Shown here piece by piece: positions 9,092-17,584 of a stretch of 64,000 nucleotides of DNA (within the stretch, counting starts at the first letter, position 1; every line of letters begins with the position of its first letter). The notes beneath the pieces are model-generated. The model had not been told where the DNA came from, searched no databases, and was given only the letters and a program-made list of their open reading frames with translations. Source of the DNA: Roseomonas sp. (GTDB lineage: Bacteria > Pseudomonadota > Alphaproteobacteria > Acetobacterales > Acetobacteraceae); the NCBI GenBank assembly GCA_031180725.1, contig JAPSLO010000006.1, positions 248,001 through 312,000 of the forward strand. Direction: 5' to 3'. The position numbers and the translations under genes were made by a program.

Positions 9092-9973
9092 ATGACCACA
9101 TCCCGCCCGACCCGCCGGCTTCTCGGTGCGGCGGCTTCGGCCGCCGCGCTCTGCGTGCTGTTCGCGCTGCCTTCGGCCGCGCAGAGGCCTCACATGCAGG
9201 CGCCGCAGCACGGGGTGGGCGCGGCGGAGATCAATGCCGGCATTGCCCGCATGGCTGCGCACCGCGCCGCCTACCGGCTGGATCTTGGCGAGGCGCGGCA
9301 GTCCGGCATCACTGCCGTGCGCGGCGCGATGGTGTTCGACATCCAGGACGCCTGCGAGGGCTGGGCGACGCGCCAGCGCATGACGATGACGGTCGTGGAT
9401 CGCGACGGGCAGGAGATCGAGACCGTCTCCGACTATGCCACTTACGAGGCGAAGGATGGCTCGGGCCTGCGCTTCTCTTTGACCCAGAGCACCAATGGCG
9501 CGGTCAGCCAGCGCATCTCCGGCGAGGCGGAGCTGAAGCCCGACGGTTCCGGCCGTATCCGCTACGCCGAGCCCGCCGGTCAGGAGGAGGAACTGCCTGC
9601 GGGCAGCTTGCTGCCGATGCGGCACACCGTGCTGGCGGTGGAAGCCGCGCGTAGCGGCCGTCGCCTGCTGGCCGCACCGCTGTTCGACGGCACCTCGGAC
9701 AAGGGGGCGCAGGACACCACGACAGTCATCTCCAACTGGTCTCCGGCAAATGGTGAGGTGCGCTTCCCCCTGCTGGCGAACCAGGCGTCGGGTCGCATGC
9801 GCATCGCCTTCTTCGAGCGCGGCCAGGCGAGCACCGGCGCCAGCCAACCCGACTACGAGGTAGGGCTGCGCTACTACGAGAACGGCGTGGCCGATGAGCT
9901 GGAGATGGATTTTGGCGAGTTCTCCGTCACCGGCCGTCTGCTGGAACTGACGCCACTGCCGGGCGGCTGCTGA
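9092..9973 (+). CDS. Cell-envelope integrity protein, EipB/DUF1849 family
   Basis: A 293-residue secreted protein with a signal peptide (Arg-rich start, alanine/leucine core, cleavage near S-A-A-Q at about residue 31). The mature protein matches the DUF1849/EipB beta-spiral family: AHRAAYRLDLG near the start, the DACEGWATRQR segment with its conserved cysteine, and a C-terminal cysteine (LPGGC) able to form the known intramolecular disulfide. In Brucella, EipB is periplasmic and supports envelope integrity. ATG 9092 has a GAGGG ribosome-binding site; an upstream in-frame GTG at 9068 is less likely. It follows aspS by 29 bases and may be co-transcribed. Confidence 0.85.
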   Translation: MTTSRPTRRLLGAAASAAALCVLFALPSAAQRPHMQAPQHGVGAAEINAGIARMAAHRAAYRLDLGEARQSGITAVRGAMVFDIQDACEGWATRQRMTMTVVDRDGQEIETVSDYATYEAKDGSGLRFSLTQSTNGAVSQRISGEAELKPDGSGRIRYAEPAGQEEELPAGSLLPMRHTVLAVEAARSGRRLLAAPLFDGTSDKGAQDTTTVISNWSPANGEVRFPLLANQASGRMRIAFFERGQASTGASQPDYEVGLRYYENGVADELEMDFGEFSVTGRLLELTPLPGGC

Positions 9974-10377
9974 GTCGCCGGAGATCGCCCGGCTCCTCCC
10001 GACGAACCGAACCGGCGCTCGGCGCGCGCCAGGGCTGCGATCTTGCGTATCCGCGTCACCGTGGCCAAGCGGAAGCTGGCCACGCTGCATCGCAGGCCTG
10101 GCGGGGCAGGGCCGCGGAAGGCGTTGCATGCCGCTCTCGGCGCCGGAGATTCAGACGAAGAGCCGACCCGGAAGCAAGTCGGCCAGGGTTCAGGCTCAAC
10201 GGCTGGACTCACCGCTCATCCGTGACCATTCGGGCCCGCCCTGTTCCCTCTGGCGGCGACCATGCCTAGACTGCCTGCCAAAGGCACCATCAATGGGGCC
10301 TCGTGGAGGAGGCGTGCAGGCATGACGCATCGACCCATGCTGGCGGGTGTTTGCCTGACGCCCGCAGGGGCGGCCTT
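9974..10377. other. Intergenic region with no recognised gene
   Basis: About 400 bases between the EipB gene and the hydrolase gene. Short frames on both strands show no family features, and I could not pick out a convincing terminator or promoter. It separates the housekeeping block from the organic-acid island and probably carries the promoter of the hydrolase genes. Confidence 0.4.
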
Positions 10378-11205
10378 GTGATCAAGGCGCCGCAGACCGG
10401 CTTCGCCACGGCCGTTGATGGCACCAGGCTGGCGTTCCGGCTCTGGCACGCGCCCGACGAAGAGGGGCTGCCCCCTGTCGCCCTGGTACATTCGCTCGCA
10501 CTCGACGGGAGCATGTGGGAAGGCGTCGCGGCGGCGCTTGCCGGCCAAGCCCGCCTGCTCGCGATCGATTGCCGCGGCCACGGCGCCTCCGGCCGCAGCC
10601 CCGGTCCCTACACCACGGCGCAATTCGCGGATGACCTCGCTGCGGTGATGGATTCGGTCGGCTGGCCCGCAGCCATCGTGGGAGGTTGTTCGATGGGCGG
10701 CTGTGTCGCGCAGGACTTCGCGGCGCGACATCCGGGACGTGTCGAGGGACTCGTACTGGTGGACACCACCGCCTGGTATGGGCCTGGTGCGCGGGAGGCC
10801 TGGCGGGAACGCGCGGAGACCGCGCTGCGCCAGGGCATGGTCGCGCTGTCCGGGTTCCAGGCAGCACGGTGGTTCACTTCGGTTTTCAACGCTGCCGCGC
10901 CGGAGGTGCTGGAGCGCTGGCTCTCGGTCTTCGCTGCCAACGACGCGAACTGCTACGCGGCGGCTTGCGCCATGCTGGGCGAGGCCGACCTTCGCCCCCT
11001 GCTGCCGCGCATTTCCACCCCGACGATGGTTTTGGTGGGGGAGGAGGATGCCGCGACACCACCTGCCATGGCCCGTGACCTCGCCGCGGGAATCGCCGGC
11101 GCAAGACTGCAGGTGATCCAGGGGGCCAAGCACCTTTCCCCGATCGAGCGGCCGGACGCGATCGCTGCCGCCTTGGCCGGCCTCTTGCGCCGCGCGCCGC
11201 AGTGA
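10378..11205 (+). CDS. Alpha/beta hydrolase (3-oxoadipate enol-lactonase-like)
   Basis: A 275-residue alpha/beta-hydrolase. The oxyanion-side motif is VHSLALDGSMW (about residues 38-48). The nucleophile elbow is GCSMGG with Ser105. The acid is probably in GEEDAATPP near residue 222 and the histidine in GAKHLSP near residue 252. The cap-region composition and DCRGHGASG motif resemble PcaD/MhpC-type carbon-carbon or lactone hydrolases. The start is a GTG at 10378 with AGGGG seven bases upstream; the frame reaches back to 10303 without a good site. Its stop overlaps the next hydrolase start by 4 bases, so the two are coupled. The substrate is unknown. Confidence 0.8.
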   Translation: MIKAPQTGFATAVDGTRLAFRLWHAPDEEGLPPVALVHSLALDGSMWEGVAAALAGQARLLAIDCRGHGASGRSPGPYTTAQFADDLAAVMDSVGWPAAIVGGCSMGGCVAQDFAARHPGRVEGLVLVDTTAWYGPGAREAWRERAETALRQGMVALSGFQAARWFTSVFNAAAPEVLERWLSVFAANDANCYAAACAMLGEADLRPLLPRISTPTMVLVGEEDAATPPAMARDLAAGIAGARLQVIQGAKHLSPIERPDAIAAALAGLLRRAPQ

Positions 11206-12098
11206 GCAGTTCCATGGTCGACAATTTCGAGCGGCTGGAGATCGAAACCTCGGGCGGGGCGCGCATTCATCTGCGCCACGGCGGTGGCGGTCCGCCGCTG
11301 CTGCTGCTGCACGGAAACCCGCAGACGCATGTCTGCTGGCACCGCATCGCGGACCGCCTGGCCGAACACTTCCATGTCGTCGCGACCGATCTGCGTGGCT
11401 ATGGCGACAGCACCGGCCCTGATCCCGCGGATACGGCGAACTACACCTTCCGCGCCATGGCGCAGGACCAGGTCGAGGTGATGCGCGCACTCGGGCATGA
11501 GCGCTTCATGGTCGCTGGCCACGATCGCGGAGCCCGCACGGCGCATCGCATGGCGCTCGACCACCCGGAGCGCGTGCTGCGCCTCGCATTGCTCGATATC
11601 CTGCCCACGCTGCACATCTGGCGGAACGCCTCCGCCGCCTGGGCCATGAAGTCCTGGCACTGGCTGTTCATGCCGCAAGAAGGCGGGCTGCCCGAGCGCA
11701 TGATGGAAGCCGTGCCCCCCGAATGGTATCTTGAGCGGAAGCTGGGGAAGCTCGGCATTGGCCTGTCCATCTTCGCGCCGGAAGCCTTCGCCGAGTATGT
11801 CCGCTGCTTCACCCCGAAAACCATTCGCGCGTCCTGCGCGGACTACCGCGCCGCCGCGACGCTGGACCGCGAGATGGACGAGGCGGATTTCGTCGCCGGT
11901 CGCCGCATCGCCTGTCCCACCCTCGTGCTCTACGGAGGGAAGAGCCACACCGGCTCCGTCTTCGATGACGTGGCTGCGATCTGGCGCGACTATGCGGAGG
12001 AGGTGACGGGCGAGGCACTGCCCTGCGGCCACTATGTGCCGGAGCATGCGCCAGAAGAGACGCTTGCCTGGTTCCTCCGCTTTTTTCGGCAGGAATGA
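11202..12098 (+). CDS. Fluoroacetate/haloacetate dehalogenase-like alpha/beta hydrolase
   Basis: A 298-residue alpha/beta-hydrolase with an aspartate nucleophile. The HDRGAR segment gives Asp108, Arg109 and Arg112. Asp132 follows in LLDILP, then His153-Trp154 in the cap, Tyr215, and His277 in CGHYVPEH. These correspond to the residues of characterised fluoroacetate dehalogenases that perform nucleophilic attack, bind the carboxylate (two arginines) and hold the halide (His/Trp/Tyr). Spacing from Asp108 to Trp154 matches the bacterial enzyme exactly. Family members also hydrolyse epoxides or esters, so the true substrate is open. The start may be GTG 11202, overlapping the upstream stop, or ATG 11214; neither has a strong ribosome-binding site. 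Confidence 0.82.
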   Translation: MSSSMVDNFERLEIETSGGARIHLRHGGGGPPLLLLHGNPQTHVCWHRIADRLAEHFHVVATDLRGYGDSTGPDPADTANYTFRAMAQDQVEVMRALGHERFMVAGHDRGARTAHRMALDHPERVLRLALLDILPTLHIWRNASAAWAMKSWHWLFMPQEGGLPERMMEAVPPEWYLERKLGKLGIGLSIFAPEAFAEYVRCFTPKTIRASCADYRAAATLDREMDEADFVAGRRIACPTLVLYGGKSHTGSVFDDVAAIWRDYAEEVTGEALPCGHYVPEHAPEETLAWFLRFFRQE

Positions 12099-12214
12099 GA
12101 AGCCGTTCGGCCCGAAAGCTTTACGAGCAGCAGGGTACTTCGAAATAATAGAAGACAAGGCCGGCGCGACGGCGCAAGGCTCAGAACAACACAGCCACAA
12201 GGGGAGAGACGATC

Positions 12215-13327
12215 ATGAGGCGAATCAGCCAGCAGGAAGGGATCGGGCGCCGCGGCCTCCTTCAGGGCGCGGCGGGTCTCGGTGCGGCGGCCCTGCTGCC
12301 GGCCGGCGCGGCGCGGGCGCAGGACTTCTCGGGCAAGACGATCGAGTGGATCATTCCCATGTCGGTCGGCGGCGGGTCGGATACCTGGGCCCGCTTCCAT
12401 GCTCCATTCCTGACGCGGCACATGGCGGGCAACCCCACGCTGGTGATTCGCAATATCGTGGGAGGCGGCGGCATCAACGGCACCAACCAGTTCGCCGCCC
12501 GCGCCCGCCCCGATGGGCTTATGGTCCTGGGAACCACGGCCTCCATCCAGTTTCCCTATCTGCTGGGCGATCCACGCGTGCGCTACGACTACTCTGCCTG
12601 GGCACCGGTGCTCGCCTCGCCGACGGGTGGCGTGATGTATATCCGGCCCGAGCTGGGCGTGCGCGGACCGGGCGATCTGGCCAAGCTGAAGGCGGCGCAG
12701 GGGCTGAAATTCGGAAGCCAGGGGCCGACCTCGCTGGACATGGTGCCCGCGCTGGCTTTCGAGCTGCTCGGCCTCGACGTGCAGATCGTCTTCGGCATGC
12801 AGGGCCGCGGCCAAGGCCGTCTGGCCTTCGAGCGCGGCGAGACGCCGATCGACTACCAGACAAGCTCTGCCTACATCAGCCAAGTCACGCCGCTGGTGCG
12901 CGAGGGCAAGGCCGTGCCGCTCTGCAGCTGGGGCGTGCTGAACGAGCAGGGCGAGATCATCCGCGATCCCAACTTCCCCGACCTGCCGCATTTCGCGGAG
13001 TTCGTGCAGGCTGCCACCGGCTCCCCGCCTTCCGGTCCGGCCTGGGAGGCATGGCGCACGCTGTTCGTCGCCGGCTTCGCCGCACAGAAATTCGTGGTGC
13101 TGCCAAAGACCACGCCGGCGGCAATCCTGGAGGCCTATCGCGCCGCATTCCGCAAGACACTCGCCGACCCTGAGTACCGGGAGAAGCGCGGGCCCGTGAT
13201 CGGCGAATACGACGAGGTCACCGGCGATGGCTGCGACCGCGCCTATGCCAGCGCGACCACCATGAGCCCCGAGACGCGCCAGTGGTGTCGTGATTGGCTG
13301 CAGCGGCGCTTCAATCACACGCTGTAG
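12215..13327 (+). CDS. tctC: Tripartite tricarboxylate transporter receptor (TctC/Bug family)
   Basis: A 370-residue periplasmic solute receptor. It opens with a twin-arginine-like leader (IGRRGLLQGAAGLG...ARAQ, cleavage about residue 34). The mature domain begins with the ligand-loop region IEWIIPMSVGGGSDTW and retains GGGGINGTNQFAAR and ARPDGL, the usual Bug landmarks. It is longer and more diverged than the other Bug receptors in this window. It lies just upstream of the fused TctA-TctB gene, so it is the best candidate for the dedicated receptor of that permease. Confidence 0.88.
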   Translation: MRRISQQEGIGRRGLLQGAAGLGAAALLPAGAARAQDFSGKTIEWIIPMSVGGGSDTWARFHAPFLTRHMAGNPTLVIRNIVGGGGINGTNQFAARARPDGLMVLGTTASIQFPYLLGDPRVRYDYSAWAPVLASPTGGVMYIRPELGVRGPGDLAKLKAAQGLKFGSQGPTSLDMVPALAFELLGLDVQIVFGMQGRGQGRLAFERGETPIDYQTSSAYISQVTPLVREGKAVPLCSWGVLNEQGEIIRDPNFPDLPHFAEFVQAATGSPPSGPAWEAWRTLFVAGFAAQKFVVLPKTTPAAILEAYRAAFRKTLADPEYREKRGPVIGEYDEVTGDGCDRAYASATTMSPETRQWCRDWLQRRFNHTL

Positions 13328-13412
13328 GCGCAGCCCTGCGGTGTTCCTGACGTGGACGATCCGGCGCGCGCCTGCTGGTGCGCGCCGCCCCGCATCTGTC
13401 TTCGGATAAGGC

Positions 13413-15374
13413 GTGATGATTGACGCCCTGCTCTCCGCCCTCGTTGCACTGTCGAGCCCAGACCGCCTCTTCTACATGGCCCTTGGTGTGGCCATCGGCT
13501 ACGGGATCGGCGTGCTGCCCGCGCTGGGCGGGCTTGCCGGCCTCTCGCTGGTGCTGCCATTCATTTACGGCCTCGACGAGGTCTCGGCGCTGGCCATGCT
13601 GGTCGGCCTCGTTGCCGTGGCGGCGACGGCAGACACATACAGCTCCATCCTGATGGGCATCCCCGGCTCCTCCGCGAGCCAGGCGACCATCCTGGACGGC
13701 TTTCCCATGGCGCGGCGAGGAGAGGCGGCGCGCGCGCTCTCGGCCTCCTTCCTCTCCTCCATGGTGGGCGGAATTGTCGGTGCCGTGATCCTGACCGGCG
13801 CGGTGCTGGTTGCCCGGCCCTTGATCCTGGCGCTCGGCACGGCAGAGCTGTTCATGCTGGCGGTGCTCGGCCTTTCGATGGTCGGCGTGCTGGCGGGGCG
13901 GTCCTTCGCCAAGGGCCTCGTTGCCTGCGGGCTGGGCCTGGCGCTGGGCACGATCGGATCGGCGCCGGCAACGGCGGAATACCGGCTGGATTTCGGGACG
14001 ATCTACCTCTCGGACGGGCTGCATCTTCCCGTCCTGGTGCTTGCGATCTTCGCCCTGCCCGAGATCGTGGACCTCGCTCGCGGCGGCGGCACCATCTCCC
14101 GCACGGCAGAGCTTGGGCAGGGTTGGGTCGCCGGCTTCCGGGACATCCTGCGCAACTGGTGGCTGCTGCTGCGCACCTCCTCCATCGGCAGCGTGCTCGG
14201 TGCCATTCCCGGCCTCGGCGGCAGCGTCACCGACTGGATCGTCTATGGCCACGCCGTCCAGACCGAGAAGAACGGCCAGTTCGGCAAGGGTGACGTCCGC
14301 GGCGTGATCGCCGTCGAGGCCTCCAACAATGCGCGGGAGGGCGGGGCGCTGGTGCCGACGCTGTTCTTCGGCATCCCTTCCTCCGGCAGCATGGCCGTTT
14401 TCCTCGGCGGCATGACCCTGATCGGCATCGAGGCGGGGCCGCAGCTGGTGGGAGAGCGGCTGGACCTGACCTATGCCATCATCTGGTCGCTGGCGATCGC
14501 GAATGTGATGGGCACGGCACTGTGCTTCATGACCTCGCCGCTGATCGCCAGGCTGACGACCATCCGCTTCGGCCTGATCGCGCCCGTCATGGTGGCGGTC
14601 GTCTGCTTCGGCGCCTTCAACACCAGCCGCGACATCGCCGATCTCTACCTGCTGCTGGCGGTGGGCGTGCTCGGCCTCTTCATGCGGCGCTTCGGCTGGC
14701 CGCGGCCGCCCTTCGTGGTGGGCTTCGTGCTGGCCCAGCCGATGGAGACCTATCTCTACCAGGCCGTGCAGTTCTACGGCGGCAGCTTCCTGCTGCGGCC
14801 GGGCGTGCTCATCATCGCCGCCATCATCGTCGTCTTCGTCATCATCGGCGCCCGCCAGCGGAAGCTGGCCAATACCGAGGACGAGAGCGAGAAGACCGGC
14901 AGCAACCCGGTGCCGCAGGCCATCTTCGCCCTGGTGCCGGTCGCCATCTTCGCCACCGTGCTGTGGGATGCCTCCCGCCACTCCTTCCTGGGCGCGATCT
15001 TCCCCATGATGGTGGCTGGGACCATGTTGGTGATCAGCCTTCCCATCGCGGCCCGGCTCGCCTTCGCGCGGAATGCGGGCAACCTTCTGCATGACGGGGA
15101 GCAGGATGCGGATCCGCAGGCGGGCGGCTTCTGGACGTATCTTCTGTGGTTCGCCGGGCTGATCGTGGGAACGGCACTGGTCGGCTTCCTTCTGGCGAGC
15201 ATCGTCTTCTTCCTGGCCTTCCTGCGCTGGCCGGCGCGTTGTTCCTGGACCACGACCCTCATTTTCACGGCCATCGCCAATGCCGGATTGGTCGCCGTGG
15301 CCCATATCCTGGTCCTCGACTTCCCCTCCGGCCTGTTGCAATCCCTTGTGGACCTTCCCTGGCCGTTGCGATGA
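13413..15374 (+). CDS. tctA: Tripartite tricarboxylate transporter permease, TctA fused to TctB
   Basis: A 653-residue membrane protein. Residues about 1-480 are TctA: the conserved SILMGIPGSSAS and GIPSSGSMAVFLGG motifs are visible, the expected repeated substrate/ion-binding loops of the family. Residues about 510-653 are a four-helix TctB-like region (VPQAIFALVPVAIFATVLW onward). TctA and TctB are normally separate genes, so this is a fusion. It follows the receptor by 85 bases and is followed by the isomerase gene, consistent with uptake of the acid that the downstream enzymes process. The charged linker near residues 487-507 (NTEDESEKTG) marks the fusion point. Confidence 0.93.
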   Translation: MMIDALLSALVALSSPDRLFYMALGVAIGYGIGVLPALGGLAGLSLVLPFIYGLDEVSALAMLVGLVAVAATADTYSSILMGIPGSSASQATILDGFPMARRGEAARALSASFLSSMVGGIVGAVILTGAVLVARPLILALGTAELFMLAVLGLSMVGVLAGRSFAKGLVACGLGLALGTIGSAPATAEYRLDFGTIYLSDGLHLPVLVLAIFALPEIVDLARGGGTISRTAELGQGWVAGFRDILRNWWLLLRTSSIGSVLGAIPGLGGSVTDWIVYGHAVQTEKNGQFGKGDVRGVIAVEASNNAREGGALVPTLFFGIPSSGSMAVFLGGMTLIGIEAGPQLVGERLDLTYAIIWSLAIANVMGTALCFMTSPLIARLTTIRFGLIAPVMVAVVCFGAFNTSRDIADLYLLLAVGVLGLFMRRFGWPRPPFVVGFVLAQPMETYLYQAVQFYGGSFLLRPGVLIIAAIIVVFVIIGARQRKLANTEDESEKTGSNPVPQAIFALVPVAIFATVLWDASRHSFLGAIFPMMVAGTMLVISLPIAARLAFARNAGNLLHDGEQDADPQAGGFWTYLLWFAGLIVGTALVGFLLASIVFFLAFLRWPARCSWTTTLIFTAIANAGLVAVAHILVLDFPSGLLQSLVDLPWPLR

Positions 15375-15387
15375 CTGGAGCTCTGCT

Positions 15388-16500
15388 TTGACGCCGACCC
15401 TGCAGACCGCGATCCCCTGCACCCTGATGCGCGGCGGCACCAGCCGCGGTCCCTACTTCCTGCGCAGCGATCTGCCCGCCGACCGCGAAGCGATGGGCCG
15501 CGTCCTGCTGGCCGTCATGGGCTCGCCCGACCTGCGGCAGATCGACGGCCTGGGCGGCGCGACGACGCTGACCAGCAAGGTCGCCATCGTCTCGAAGGCC
15601 GAGCCGGGGGCGCCGCAACAGGTGGACTACCTCTTCGCCCAGGTCTCGGTGGACAAGGACTTCGTGGATTGGGGCCCCACCTGCGGCAACATGCTGGCCG
15701 GCGTCGGGCCCTTCGCCATCGAATCCGGCCTGGTGCCGGCGCAGGATGGCGAGACGCGAGTGCTGATCCGCGCCGTCAATACCGGCGCGCTGATCGAGGC
15801 AGTGGTGCAGACGCCCGGCGGCCGCGTGACCTATGACGGCGATACCGCCATTGCCGGCGTGCCCGGCACGGCAGCGCCCATCCTGCTGAACTTCGCCGAT
15901 GCCGTGGGCGGTGCCACCGGCAAGCTGATGCCGACGGGCAATCCGCTCGACCGGATCGAGGGGGTGGAGGTCACCTGCCTCGATGTCTGCATGCCCGTGG
16001 TGATCGCCCGTGCGCGGGACCTCGGCAAGACGGCGCGGGAGAGCGCGAAGGAGTTGGACGCGGATCGCGACTTCATGGCGCGGATCGAGCGCATCCGCCG
16101 CGCCGCCAGCCTCGCCATGGGCATGGGCGATGCGGAAGGCCGCGTGATCCCGAAATTCGCCATGGTGGGGGAACCGGCAGAGGGCGGCTCCGTCGCCGCG
16201 CGCTATTTCACGCCGCTGGCGACGCATGAGGCGATGGCGGTCACGGGCGGCATCTGCATCGCCTCTGCCTGCAAGCTTCCGGGTACGGTTGCGGAGGGGA
16301 TCGCCCGCGTCACCGATGGCCGGCGAGAGGCCGTGGTGCTGCAGCACCCCACGGGCAGCATGGAGGCGGTGATCACCACTGGCCGCGATGCTTCGGGCGC
16401 GCCGACGATCGAGGCCGGCGGCACGCTGCGCACCGCCCGCCGCCTGATGCGGGGCGAGGTCTATGTCCCCCGCCGCGTCTGGGCGGGGCATGGCGGCTGA
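15388..16500 (+). CDS. PrpF/GalD-family isomerase (aconitate isomerase or 4-oxalomesaconate tautomerase-like)
   Basis: A 370-residue protein of the PrpF family, which shifts double bonds in unsaturated carboxylates. The family signature is clear: CTLMRGGTSRGPYFL at the N terminus, LGGATTLTSKVAIVS with the conserved lysine, and GPTCGNMLAGVGPFA with the catalytic-region cysteine. PrpF acts on aconitate-type acids, and GalD tautomerises 4-oxalomesaconate. The sequence alone does not separate them; the nearby aconitase and tricarboxylate transporter favour an aconitate-like substrate. The start is TTG 15388 with GGAG seven bases upstream. The stop overlaps the next ATG by one base. Confidence 0.85.
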   Translation: MTPTLQTAIPCTLMRGGTSRGPYFLRSDLPADREAMGRVLLAVMGSPDLRQIDGLGGATTLTSKVAIVSKAEPGAPQQVDYLFAQVSVDKDFVDWGPTCGNMLAGVGPFAIESGLVPAQDGETRVLIRAVNTGALIEAVVQTPGGRVTYDGDTAIAGVPGTAAPILLNFADAVGGATGKLMPTGNPLDRIEGVEVTCLDVCMPVVIARARDLGKTARESAKELDADRDFMARIERIRRAASLAMGMGDAEGRVIPKFAMVGEPAEGGSVAARYFTPLATHEAMAVTGGICIASACKLPGTVAEGIARVTDGRREAVVLQHPTGSMEAVITTGRDASGAPTIEAGGTLRTARRLMRGEVYVPRRVWAGHGG

Positions 16501-17552
16501 TGCCGGGCGCCGAGAACGAGGTCACGATTCCGGAAGACCGCCTGCTCGACCTGGCGGTGCGGGCGCTCGAGCGTGGCGGGATGCGGGCGCAGGATGCCAC
16601 GGCGGCCGCGCGCGTGCTGGTACTGGCCGACCTGTTCGGCCTGCGCACCCACGGCATCAGCCGCATCCCGCAGTATCTCGACCGCGTGCGCGTCGGCGGC
16701 ATTGATGCGCGCGCGGAGGTGCAGGTTGCCCGTGTCGCGCCGGGATTGGCGATGGTGGACGGGCGCAACGGCATCGGGCCGCTGGTGGGCATGCGTGGAC
16801 TGGAAGCGGCGCTGGAGGGTGCGCGCGCGGCCGGCATCGGTGCTGCTTTCGCCCGGGGCAGCAATCATTTCGGGCCGATCATGCCCTATGCGTTGCTGGC
16901 GGCGGAGCAGGGTTTCGCGACCATCATCGCCAGCAACGCCACCACCACCATCGCGCCCTGGGGTGGCAAGGATACGCGGCTGGGCAACAACCCCTTCGGC
17001 ATCGGCGTGCCGAACCCGGGTGGCGATCCCGTCATCCTGGATATGGCGTTGAGCGTGGCTGCGCGCGCCAAGATCCGTGAGTTCGCCGCGCGGGGCGAGC
17101 CGATGCCGGAGGGCTGGGCGACGGATGCCGAGGGGCGGCCCACCACTGACGCGGCCGCCGCGTTGAAGGGTTTCCTGCTGCCGGTCGGCGGTCATAAAGG
17201 CTATGGCCTCGCCATCATGGTGGACCTGCTGGCGGGGCTGCTTTCGGGCGCGGCCTATCTCACGCATGTGCGCGCCTGGGATAAGGATCCGGGCGTGGCG
17301 CAGGATCTCGGCCATGTCTTCATCGCCATCGACGCTTCGCGCCTGGGCTCCGCCGAATGGCTGCGGGAGAGGATGGCCGACTTCGCCGCCATCATCCATG
17401 ACACGCCGCCCGCCGATCCCGCCCGGCCCGTGATGCTGCCCGGGGAGCGGGAAATGGCCGCGCTGGGTCGTCAGCGCCGGGAAGGTGTGCGCGTGGCCGC
17501 CAAGGACCTGCGTAAGGTCGAGGAGCTCGCCGAGGCCAGCCCATCAGGCTGA
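16500..17552 (+). CDS. Ldh-family NAD(P)-dependent 2-hydroxyacid dehydrogenase (malate/L-lactate type), copy 1
   Basis: A 350-residue member of the YlbC/ComC malate/L-lactate dehydrogenase family, which has a fold unrelated to classical LDH. Landmarks: LRTHGISRIPQYLDR with the catalytic histidine near residue 47, GSNHFGPI near 120, ATTTIAPWGG, LGNNPFGIG, and GHKGYGLAIMVDLLAG near 232. It oxidises or reduces a 2-hydroxy/2-keto acid. Its ATG overlaps the stop of the isomerase gene (TGATG), implying tight coupling. A second family member lies at 20145-21191 on the opposite strand. Confidence 0.9.
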   Translation: MPGAENEVTIPEDRLLDLAVRALERGGMRAQDATAAARVLVLADLFGLRTHGISRIPQYLDRVRVGGIDARAEVQVARVAPGLAMVDGRNGIGPLVGMRGLEAALEGARAAGIGAAFARGSNHFGPIMPYALLAAEQGFATIIASNATTTIAPWGGKDTRLGNNPFGIGVPNPGGDPVILDMALSVAARAKIREFAARGEPMPEGWATDAEGRPTTDAAAALKGFLLPVGGHKGYGLAIMVDLLAGLLSGAAYLTHVRAWDKDPGVAQDLGHVFIAIDASRLGSAEWLRERMADFAAIIHDTPPADPARPVMLPGEREMAALGRQRREGVRVAAKDLRKVEELAEASPSG

Positions 17553-17584
17553 GGGCCGGCGAGTCAGGAAGGGAGGACACGACA

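Noticed and set aside
13311-15440. 709-codon open frame on the minus strand opposite the TctA-TctB gene
   Set aside because: It is histidine/glutamine/arginine-rich with no domain, exactly antisense to a membrane protein with clear motifs; typical shadow frame of GC-rich DNA.
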